In this document: piece after piece, positions 11,168 through 19,949 of the stretch | How the letters are laid out: each line of letters begins with the position of its first letter | Numbering within the stretch: the stretch's first letter is position 1 | Assembly (NCBI GenBank): GCA_025981645.1 | Contig: JAICXH010000003.1 | Span: 1 to 64,000, forward strand | Source: Burkholderiales bacterium | GTDB lineage: Bacteria; Pseudomonadota; Gammaproteobacteria; Burkholderiales; Casimicrobiaceae | Direction: 5' to 3' | Length of the DNA stretch: 64,000 nucleotides | The notes under the pieces: generated by a model | Database searches by the model: none | The model's input: the letters and a program-made list of their open reading frames with translations, nothing else | What the model was told of the DNA's origin: nothing | Position numbers and translations under genes: made by a program

Positions 11168-13324
11168 ATGACCAGGCTGCTCGGCTCGCGTCGCCTGCGC
11201 TGGTTCCTGCTCGGCTTCTCCTGCGTCGCCGCGATCGCGCTGTTCCTGCTCGCTACGGCGACCGCGAACACCGACCTCTTCGCCGAGCACTACAACACGC
11301 TGATCGTCATCAACGGCGTGCTCACCGTGCTGCTGGTACTGGTCGTCGCGGTGCAGCTTCTGCAGCTCTGGCGCAACCTCGTGCGCGGCGTGTTCGGTTC
11401 GCGGCTGGCACTGCGCCTCGTGCTGCTGTTCGCGCTCGTTGCCGTGCTTCCCGGCGCGCTCGTGTATGCCGTGTCGGTGCAGTTCCTCGGCCGCAGCATC
11501 GAGAGCTGGTTCGACGTGCGCGTCGATCGCGCGCTCGATGCCGGCATCAATCTCGGCCGCAGCTCCCTCGATTACCTGCTGCGCGAGACGGCGACGCGCG
11601 CCGACGCGATCGCCGCCGCAGTCGCCGATGCCCCGGGTGCCGCGGCGGTGGCGCTCGCGCGCGCGTCCGAGCAGGCCGGCGTGTACGAATCGGCACTGTA
11701 CTCGCCCTCGGGAAGCGTGCTCGCTGTCGGAGGGATCGGCGCGACGCTGACGCCCCCCGAGGCGCTTCCCGCCGATGCGCTGCGCAGCGCGCGTCTCCAG
11801 CAGACCTACGCGCGCGCCGAGCAGGCGCCCGACGGCGGCCTGCGGCTGCGCGTCGTCGTCCCCGTCAACAGCGGCGACCGCATCGAGCCGCTGCGGGCGC
11901 TGCAGGTGATCGAGCGCGTCCCGAGGCCGCTCGCGCAGGACCTCGAGAAGGTTCAGTCCGGCGCCCGCGACTACCAGGAAGTCACGTTCTCGCGCGGCAC
12001 GCTGAAGCGCCTCTACCAGTACACGCTGACGCTGACCCTTCTCTTCGCGCTCACCTCGGCGCTGGGGCTCGCGGTCGTGCTCTCCGAGCGCTTCGCGGCC
12101 CCGCTGGGGCTCCTCGCCGAGGGCACGCGCGCGGTCGCGCAGGGCGATTTCACGCGAAGGCAGCCGGTCACTTCGCACGACGAGCTCGGCGTGCTGACCG
12201 AATCGTTCAACACGATGACCGCCCAGCTCGCCGACGCGCGCCTGCGCACCGAGCAGTCGCAGCGCGTCACCGAGACGACGCGCGCCTACCTCGAAAGCGT
12301 CCTCGCGAACCTGTCGTCGGGGGTGCTCGCATTCGACGAGAACTACCGGCTGCGTAGCGCCAATCCGAGTTCGGCGGTGATCCTGCAGCAGCCTTTCGCC
12401 GATCTCGCCGGCGACGCACTCGCCGAATGGGGCGGCAGGATTCCCGCGCTGTCGCCGTTCGCCGAGCTCGTCGCCGAGGGCTTTCGGACGGCGCGCGACG
12501 ACCACTGGCAGCGCGAGGCGACGCTCACTGTCGCCGGACACGGCCGCGCACTCCTCCTTCGCGGCTCGAGGCTGCCGGGGGCGCCGGTCCCCGGCTACGT
12601 TGTCGTGTTCGACGACGTCTCCGCGCTCCTCGAGGCGCAGCGCGACGCTGCCTGGGCCGAGGTCGCACGCAGGCTCGCCCACGAGATCAAGAATCCGCTG
12701 ACGCCGATCCAGCTCTCGGCCGAGCGGCTCGCGCTGAAGCTCTCGCCGTGCCTCGACGACTCCGGGCAGGATACGCTGCGCAGGAGCACGCAGACGATCA
12801 TCTCCCAGGTCGGCGCGATGAAGCAGATGGTCGACGATTTCGCGATCTACGCGCGCCAGCCGCGCCCTGGGCAGTTGCAGAGCGTCGATCTAGGCGCCCT
12901 CTTGCTCGACGTGCTGGCTCTGTACGACAATCTGCGCCCGCACGTCGCCCTTGCGCTGCCAGCGAGCCCGGTGGTGATTCAGGGCGAGCCCACGCGACTG
13001 CGACAGGTGTTCCACAATCTGCTGCAGAATGCGATCGACGCCCAGTCCGGCGAGGAGGATCCCCGTATCGACATCACGCTGTCAGTCGAAGGCCCCGAGG
13101 CGATCCTCTCGTTCGGGGATCGGGGCCCCGGTTTTGCCGAGAACGTACTGAGACACCCGTTCGAGCCCTACGTGACGACCAAGGCGAAAGGCACCGGCCT
13201 CGGCCTGGCGATCGTGAAGAAGATCGTCGACGAGCATTCCGGGCGGGTGACGCTCGAGAACGTGTCGCCGCGCGGCGCGCGGGTGACGCTGCGCTTCCAC
13301 GCGATGCAGTCGGTCACTGCATGA
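11168..13324 (+). CDS. ntrY: NtrY-like membrane sensor histidine kinase
   Basis: Multiple N-terminal TM segments, HAMP, PAS, H-box RRLAHEIKNPLTPIQLSAERLA, N-box NLLQNAIDA, G-boxes FGDRGPGF and TTKAKGTGLGLAIVKKI. Confidence 0.92.
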   Translation: MTRLLGSRRLRWFLLGFSCVAAIALFLLATATANTDLFAEHYNTLIVINGVLTVLLVLVVAVQLLQLWRNLVRGVFGSRLALRLVLLFALVAVLPGALVYAVSVQFLGRSIESWFDVRVDRALDAGINLGRSSLDYLLRETATRADAIAAAVADAPGAAAVALARASEQAGVYESALYSPSGSVLAVGGIGATLTPPEALPADALRSARLQQTYARAEQAPDGGLRLRVVVPVNSGDRIEPLRALQVIERVPRPLAQDLEKVQSGARDYQEVTFSRGTLKRLYQYTLTLTLLFALTSALGLAVVLSERFAAPLGLLAEGTRAVAQGDFTRRQPVTSHDELGVLTESFNTMTAQLADARLRTEQSQRVTETTRAYLESVLANLSSGVLAFDENYRLRSANPSSAVILQQPFADLAGDALAEWGGRIPALSPFAELVAEGFRTARDDHWQREATLTVAGHGRALLLRGSRLPGAPVPGYVVVFDDVSALLEAQRDAAWAEVARRLAHEIKNPLTPIQLSAERLALKLSPCLDDSGQDTLRRSTQTIISQVGAMKQMVDDFAIYARQPRPGQLQSVDLGALLLDVLALYDNLRPHVALALPASPVVIQGEPTRLRQVFHNLLQNAIDAQSGEEDPRIDITLSVEGPEAILSFGDRGPGFAENVLRHPFEPYVTTKAKGTGLGLAIVKKIVDEHSGRVTLENVSPRGARVTLRFHAMQSVTA

Positions 13325-14619
13325 GCGAGCCTCGCACCGCGCTGGCGCGCGAGATCCTCGTCGTCGACGACGAGGTGGGTATCCGCGAGCTGCTCTCCGA
13401 GATCCTGCAGGACGAGGGCTATCGCGTCGCGCTCGCCGAGAACGCCGGCGAGGCGCGCGCTTACCGGCAGCGGCAGCAGCCGGCACTCGTCCTGCTCGAT
13501 ATCTGGATGCCAGACACCGACGGTGTCACGCTGTTGCGCGAGTGGGGCTCGACTGGCCTGCTGACGATGCCGGTGATCATGATGTCGGGGCACGGTACGA
13601 TCGAGACGGCCGTCGAGGCGACCAAGATCGGCGCCTTCGATTTCCTCGAGAAGCCGATCGGGCTCAACAAGCTGCTGGCGACGATCGCGCGCGCGTTCAA
13701 GATCGTCGCAGCGCGCGAGCCGCGGAGGCTCTCGCTCGCCGCACTCGGGGCGGGCGCCGCCGTACGCGAGGTCGAGAAGGCATTCGAGGCGCTGGTTGCG
13801 GCGCGCAGGCCGATGCTGATCCTCGGCGAGCCCGGCACCGGGCACGAGATCGCGGCGCGCGCGCTCGCCGTGGCGGGCGCCCCCTTCGTCGCCATCGCCG
13901 GCGCGCGGCTGACGAGCAATCCTCTGTCGCTGATCGAGGAGGCACGCGAAGGCGTGATCTGGTGCTCCGAGATCGGCCAGTACACGCGCACCGAGCAGCG
14001 CGGACTCGCGTTCCTGCTGCCCAAACTCGACAAGCACAACATTCTTCTCGTCGCGACGTCGAGCGAGCCGCTCGCCGCGCTCGCATCGGATGGGCGCTTC
14101 GATGCAGCATTGCTCGCCCAGCTTGCGCCGGGCGCCGTCGTGTTGCCGCCGCTGCGCGCGCGGCGCGAGGACATACCGGTGCTGATCGAGCGCTTCTGGC
14201 GCGAGACCGCAGTCGCCGACCGCGCGCAGCCGCTCCTCGTCGCGCTGCCGCCTGCCGCGCTGACCGCGCTCACCAACGCGTGGTGGCCCGGGACTCTTGA
14301 CCACCTGCGCGGCGTCATCGCCAACATGCTGGTCGTGCACGGCGAGCTCACGTCCGATCACGTCAAGCGGCTCCTCGGCGAGTCGGCGTCGCCGAACCGG
14401 GCGATCGCGCCGGAGATCACGACGCGTTTCTTCGAGCTGCCGCTGCGCGAGGCGCGCGAGGCCTTCGAGCGCATCTACTTCGAGCAGCTTCTGGGGCGCG
14501 AGCAGAGCAACATGAGCCGCGTCGCCGAGAAGGCGGGACTCGAGCGCACGCACCTCTACCGCAAGCTGAAGCAGCTCAACATCCGCTTCTCGCGTCGAAG
14601 CGAAGAATCTGCCGGCTGA
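13321..14619 (+). CDS. ntrX: NtrX-like response regulator with degenerate AAA+ domain and Fis-type HTH
   Basis: Receiver domain ILVVDDEVGIRELL...LLDIWMPDTDG; degenerate Walker A GEPGTGHE; Fis HTH NMSRVAEKAGLERTHLYRKLKQLNI. ATGA overlap with ntrY. Confidence 0.88.
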   Translation: MSEPRTALAREILVVDDEVGIRELLSEILQDEGYRVALAENAGEARAYRQRQQPALVLLDIWMPDTDGVTLLREWGSTGLLTMPVIMMSGHGTIETAVEATKIGAFDFLEKPIGLNKLLATIARAFKIVAAREPRRLSLAALGAGAAVREVEKAFEALVAARRPMLILGEPGTGHEIAARALAVAGAPFVAIAGARLTSNPLSLIEEAREGVIWCSEIGQYTRTEQRGLAFLLPKLDKHNILLVATSSEPLAALASDGRFDAALLAQLAPGAVVLPPLRARREDIPVLIERFWRETAVADRAQPLLVALPPAALTALTNAWWPGTLDHLRGVIANMLVVHGELTSDHVKRLLGESASPNRAIAPEITTRFFELPLREAREAFERIYFEQLLGREQSNMSRVAEKAGLERTHLYRKLKQLNIRFSRRSEESAG

Positions 14620-14640
14620 CCGGCGCCGGCAGCGGACGAC

Positions 14641-16530
14641 GTGAGCGAGGCGAGTCCCACCGCAGGAAAACCCGCGCGGATGCTGCCTCTCGTGGTCGGT
14701 GCGATCGGCGTCGTCTACGGCGACATCGGCACGAGCCCGCTGTACACGCTGCGCACCGCGTTCACCGGTCCCTACGGCCTGTCGCTCACGCGCGAGAACA
14801 TCCTCGGCGTGCTGTCGGCGATCGTGTGGGCGCTCGTCATCGTCGTGACGCTGAAGTACATCGTGCTGGTGATGCGCGCCGACAACCGCGGCGAGGGCGG
14901 CATCCTCGCGATGACGGCGCTCGTCTCGCGCGGCGTCGGCGATCGCGCGCGGCTTCGCTGGTGGCTGGTCGGCCTCGGTATCTTCGGCGCTGCGATGTTC
15001 TACGGCGACGGCATGATCACGCCGGCGATCACCGTGCTGGGCGCCGTCGAGGGTCTCGGCGTGATCGCGCCGCCGCTGCATCCGTTCATCGTGCCGATTT
15101 CGCTCTTGATCCTGATCGTGCTGTTCGCCGCCCAGCGCAAGGGGACGGCGAGCCTCGGCGCGGTGTTCGGCCCGATCATGTCAGTCTGGTTCGTGACGAT
15201 CGGGGTGCTCGGCATACACGGGATCCTGCGCAACGTCGAGGTGCTGGAAGCGATCGATCCCGGTTACGCGGTGCGCTTCGCGATTGACAACCCCGGAACG
15301 GCGTTCGTGGCAATGGGGGCGGTCGTGCTCGCCGTGACGGGCACCGAGGCACTCTACGCCGACATGGGGCATTTCGGGAGGAGCCCGATCCGGCGTGCGT
15401 GGCTGTTCTTCGTGTTGCCGACACTGCTCTGCAACTACTTCGGGCAGGGCGCGCTGGTGCTCCACAATCCGGGCGCGATCCAGAACCCGTTCTACCTCCT
15501 CGCACCCGGCTGGGGACGCCTGCCGCTCCTCGCGCTCGCGACGGCGGCGGCGATCATCGCGTCGCAGGCGGTGATCACGGGTGCCTATTCGCTCACGCGC
15601 GCAGCGATCCAGATGGGCTACTGCCCGCGCCTCACGATCGCTCACACGTCGGAGCGCGAGATCGGGCAGATCTACGTGCCGTTCGTCAACTGGATGCTGC
15701 TGATAGCGATCGTCGCGCTGGTCCTCGGCTTCAGGAGTTCCGACAATCTGGCGAGCGCCTACGGCATCGCAGTGACGTTGGCGATGCTGATCGACTCCCT
15801 GCTGATCTTCGTCGTGATGCGGCGGATCTGGCACTGGGCGAAATGGCAGGCCGCGCTCGTCGCCGCGCCGCTCGTGGCGATCGATCTCACGTTCCTCGCG
15901 TCGAATTCGCTCAAGATTCCCGACGGCGGTTGGTTCCCGCTCCTGATCGGCGGCGCCGTCTTCACGCTGCTCACGACGTGGAAGCGCGGGCGCGCGATTC
16001 TGATGAAGCGGCTCGCCGAGGACGCGATGCCGCTCGAGCTTTTCATCCAGAGCATCGAGGCGTCACCGCCGACGCGGGTGCCCGGCACGGCGGTGTTCCT
16101 GACGTCGACGCCGGACCGCGTGCCCCACGCGCTCCTGCACAACCTGAAGCACAACAAGGTGCTCCACGAGCGCGTCGTGCTCCTCACGATTCTCACCCGC
16201 GACATTCCCTATGTTCCCGAGGCCGAGCGCAGCGAGGTGACCGAGCTCGGCTGCGCGTTCTTCCGGCTCGTTGCGCGTTACGGCTTCAAGGACGACCCCG
16301 ACGTGCCCGAGCTCCTGGAAAGCTGCGGGCGCCGCGGCTTCGCGTTCGACATGATGGAGACGTCGTTCTTCGTCTCTCGCGAGACGCTGATCGCGACGGT
16401 GACCCCGGGGATGGCGCTGTGGCGCGAGCGGCTGTTCGTGTCGATGTCGAAGAACGCGACGAAGGCGTCGGAGTTCTTCAACGTCCCGACCAACCGCGTC
16501 GTCGAACTCGGCACGCAGGTCGAACTCTGA
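14641..16530 (+). CDS. kup: KUP-family potassium uptake protein
   Basis: VVGAIGVVYGDIGTSPLYTLRTAF, FYGDGMITPAITVLGAVEG, ALYADMGHFGR; ~12 TM segments. GTG start. Confidence 0.96.
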   Translation: MSEASPTAGKPARMLPLVVGAIGVVYGDIGTSPLYTLRTAFTGPYGLSLTRENILGVLSAIVWALVIVVTLKYIVLVMRADNRGEGGILAMTALVSRGVGDRARLRWWLVGLGIFGAAMFYGDGMITPAITVLGAVEGLGVIAPPLHPFIVPISLLILIVLFAAQRKGTASLGAVFGPIMSVWFVTIGVLGIHGILRNVEVLEAIDPGYAVRFAIDNPGTAFVAMGAVVLAVTGTEALYADMGHFGRSPIRRAWLFFVLPTLLCNYFGQGALVLHNPGAIQNPFYLLAPGWGRLPLLALATAAAIIASQAVITGAYSLTRAAIQMGYCPRLTIAHTSEREIGQIYVPFVNWMLLIAIVALVLGFRSSDNLASAYGIAVTLAMLIDSLLIFVVMRRIWHWAKWQAALVAAPLVAIDLTFLASNSLKIPDGGWFPLLIGGAVFTLLTTWKRGRAILMKRLAEDAMPLELFIQSIEASPPTRVPGTAVFLTSTPDRVPHALLHNLKHNKVLHERVVLLTILTRDIPYVPEAERSEVTELGCAFFRLVARYGFKDDPDVPELLESCGRRGFAFDMMETSFFVSRETLIATVTPGMALWRERLFVSMSKNATKASEFFNVPTNRVVELGTQVEL

Positions 16531-17385
16531 TCAAAACGCGGCGATCTGCGAGCGCATCGTCTTCAACGCCTTGCTCTCGATCTGGCGGATGCGCTCGGCC
16601 GACACGCCGTACTCGTCGGCGAGCTCCTGCAGCGTCAACGTGCTGTCGTCCTCGCGCAGCCAGCGCGCTTCGATGATTCTGCGGCTGCGCTCGTCGAGTC
16701 GCGTCATCGCGCGCTGCAGCCCCTCGCTGCGTCGTGCCGCAGTCTCGTTGCGCTCGAGGATCCCGGCCGGCTCGTCGTCCGGGTCCGAAAGCCACGCGAT
16801 CGGGGCAACCGAATCCTCGTCGCCCGGGGCCGGGTCGAGCGAGACGTCGCCGCCCGAGAGGCGCGTCTCCATTTCGAGCACCTCCTCGGTCTTGACGCCG
16901 AGGTCGGAGGCGATCGCCTTCGCCTGAGCCTGCGTCAGCGCGGCCGTCGATGCCTTCATGCTCCGCAGGTTGAAGAAGAGCTTGCGCTGCGCCTTCGTCG
17001 TCGCGAGCTTGACGAGCCGCCAGTTGCGCAGCACGTATTCGTGGATCTCGGCGCGAATCCAGTGGAGCGCGAACGAGACGAGCCGTACGCCGCGCTCGGG
17101 GTCGAAGCGGCGCACCGCCTTCATGAGGCCGATGTTGCCTTCCTGGATCAGGTCCGCCTGCGGCAGGCCGTAACCCAGGTAATTGCGCGACACCGCGACG
17201 ACGAGGCGCAGGTGCGACATCACGAGCTTGCGTGCCGCGTCGACGTCCTGATCGTTGCGCCAGCGGCGCGCGAAGTCGACCTCCTCCGCGGCCGTCAACA
17301 GCGGGAAGCGGTTGACCGCCTGGAAGTACTGGTCGATGCTGCCCAGCGAAGCGGGGGTCGGGAAAGCGAGGGCACTTCCGGTCAT
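16531..17385 (-). CDS. rpoH: RNA polymerase sigma-32 factor
   Basis: DLIQEGNIGLMKAVRRFDPERGVRLVSFALHWIRAEIHEYVLRNWRLVKLATTKAQRKLFFNLR and QELADEYGVSAERIRQIESKALKTMR. Confidence 0.97.
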   Translation of the reverse strand: MTGSALAFPTPASLGSIDQYFQAVNRFPLLTAAEEVDFARRWRNDQDVDAARKLVMSHLRLVVAVSRNYLGYGLPQADLIQEGNIGLMKAVRRFDPERGVRLVSFALHWIRAEIHEYVLRNWRLVKLATTKAQRKLFFNLRSMKASTAALTQAQAKAIASDLGVKTEEVLEMETRLSGGDVSLDPAPGDEDSVAPIAWLSDPDDEPAGILERNETAARRSEGLQRAMTRLDERSRRIIEARWLREDDSTLTLQELADEYGVSAERIRQIESKALKTMRSQIAAF

Positions 17386-17409
17386 CGAGCGTTCCTCTCA
17401 GCAGTAAGG

Positions 17410-17435
17410 CCGACACCCGGATATCCGGGTGTCGG
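17410..17435. repeat. 26-bp perfect palindrome CCGACACCCGGATATCCGGGTGTCGG in the rpoH leader
   Basis: Read directly; sequence equals its own reverse complement. Lies between CIRCE and the rpoH start codon. Confidence 0.9.
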
Positions 17436-17442
17436 TGCGATT

Positions 17443-17469
17443 TTAGCACTCGCCTCATGAGAGTGCTAA
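17443..17469. promoter_or_regulatory. CIRCE element (HrcA operator) upstream of rpoH
   Basis: TTAGCACTC-gcctcatga-GAGTGCTAA: exact TTAGCACTC-N9-GAGTGCTAA consensus. On the minus strand it overlaps a candidate promoter TTAGCA-18 bp-TAAAAT. Confidence 0.95.
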
Positions 17470-17491
17470 GGGATTGACAAGTTCCCTGGCG

Positions 17492-18487
17492 CTACGGTCG
17501 GGTATTGGACGACGGCAGCAGCGCGTCGACGAAGTCGGCGGCGCGGAACGGCTGGAGATCGTCGATCCCCTCGCCGACGCCGATGAAGCGAAGCGGAACC
17601 GGGTGCTGGGCGGCGATCGCCGCGACGATCCCGCCCCTCGCGCTGCCGTCGAGCTTGGTGAGGATGAGGCCGGTGAGTCCGACCGCCTCGTCGAAGGCCT
17701 CGACCTGGGCGAGCGCGTTCTGGCCGGTGTTGGCGTCGAGGACGAGCCACACCTCGTCGGGGGCGCCTTCGCGCGCCTTGGCGAGCACCCGGCGGATCTT
17801 CTTCAGCTCGTCCATCAGGTGGAGCTGGGTCGGCAGTCGGCCGGCAGTGTCGGCGAGGACTACGTCGATCCCGCGCGCCTTCGCCGCCTGGACCGCGTCG
17901 AACATCACTGCAGCCGGGTCGCCCCCCTGCTGCTGGATGACGGTCACGTCGTTTCGCTCGCCCCAGATCGCGAGCTGCTCGCGCGCGGCGGCCCGGAACG
18001 TGTCGCCCGCCGCGAGCAGGACCGTGCGGTTCTCGCGGTGCAGCCACCGCGCGAGCTTGCCGATCGACGTCGTCTTGCCGGCGCCGTTCACGCCGGCCAG
18101 CATGATGACGGTCGGCGCGCGGTCGGCGACCGGCGCGTCCGACTCGAGCGTCGCGACGAGTTCGCGCAGCGCGTCCCGCAGCAGTTCGCGAGGATTGGCG
18201 GCGACCCCGGCGCGGCGGTAGCGATTGCCGAGGTCGTCGAGGAGCCGCCGTGTCGCGGGCACGCCGACGTCGGCGAGCAGGAGCGCGGTCTCGAGTTCTT
18301 CCAGCGCCTCGTCGTCGAGCACACGCCGCCTGAACACGCCCCCCACCGCGTCGGCGAGCCGTTCGCGCGACGCGCCGAGGCCCGCGCGCAGGCGCTCGAC
18401 CCACGCACCACGCACCACGGATTCTTCGGAAGTCGGCGTCGCGGAGGCCGGTTGCTGCGCCGGCTTGCGCTTGAGGAACTCGAACAT
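17492..18487 (-). CDS. ftsY: Signal recognition particle receptor FtsY
   Basis: SRP GTPase motifs LAGVNGAGKTTSIGKLA, LADTAGRL, LTKLDGSARGG, FIGVGEGIDDLQPF. Confidence 0.97.
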   Translation of the reverse strand: MFEFLKRKPAQQPASATPTSEESVVRGAWVERLRAGLGASRERLADAVGGVFRRRVLDDEALEELETALLLADVGVPATRRLLDDLGNRYRRAGVAANPRELLRDALRELVATLESDAPVADRAPTVIMLAGVNGAGKTTSIGKLARWLHRENRTVLLAAGDTFRAAAREQLAIWGERNDVTVIQQQGGDPAAVMFDAVQAAKARGIDVVLADTAGRLPTQLHLMDELKKIRRVLAKAREGAPDEVWLVLDANTGQNALAQVEAFDEAVGLTGLILTKLDGSARGGIVAAIAAQHPVPLRFIGVGEGIDDLQPFRAADFVDALLPSSNTRP

Positions 18488-18544
18488 CGTGCATCATTCT
18501 ACCGGCGGTCTTCGCAAGCTCCGGACCGCGTCCGCCCGCCATCG

Positions 18545-19123
18545 ATGCCCGTTGCGCCACGCCTTCGCCAGACGCGCTCCCGCCCGGGGTCGGTGCGAAT
18601 CATTGGCGGCACGCATCGTGGAAGGCGAATCGACGTGCCCGGCGTTGCGGGCCTGCGGCCGACGCCCGACCGCGTTCGAGAGACACTCTTCAACTGGCTT
18701 GGTCAGGATCTCGCCGGCGCGACAACGTTCGAGGCCTGGGCGGGCACCGGCGTGCTGACGCTCGAAGCGCGCTCGCGCGGCGCCGTGCTCTGCGTCGCCG
18801 TCGATCGCAGTGCCGCCGTGGTCCGCGCGCTGCGCGCGACCGCGCAGCGCCTCGGATTGGAACCGATCGAGGCCAGGACCGGCGACGCACTCGCCGCCCT
18901 CGTGGTCGAGACCCGGCGCTTCGATGTCATTTTCGCCGATCCGCCGTTTGCCGACGACCCCTGGCCGCGGTTCCTGCCGCTCGCTGCGTCACGGCTCGCG
19001 CCACGCGGACGCATCTATGCCGAAGCCGATCATCCGCTCGACGCACCCGAATCGCTGCAGATCGTGAGACAGGCGCGCGCCGCGGGCGTGCATTATCATC
19101 TTCTCGCCGCCGCCGGATCCTGA
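18545..19123 (+). CDS. rsmD: 16S rRNA (guanine-N2)-methyltransferase RsmD
   Basis: RIIGGTHRGRRI, LRPTPDRVRETLFNWL, FADPPF. Followed by coaD. Confidence 0.94.
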   Translation: MPVAPRLRQTRSRPGSVRIIGGTHRGRRIDVPGVAGLRPTPDRVRETLFNWLGQDLAGATTFEAWAGTGVLTLEARSRGAVLCVAVDRSAAVVRALRATAQRLGLEPIEARTGDALAALVVETRRFDVIFADPPFADDPWPRFLPLAASRLAPRGRIYAEADHPLDAPESLQIVRQARAAGVHYHLLAAAGS

Positions 19124-19924
<801 letters not shown>

Positions 19925-19949
19925 CTACCGATGGCCGGCGGAGACCCGG

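Noticed and set aside
17474-17479. Perfect TTGACA -35 box on the plus strand near CIRCE
   Set aside because: It faces the 3' end of ftsY (minus strand) with no good -10 and no downstream plus-strand gene nearby.
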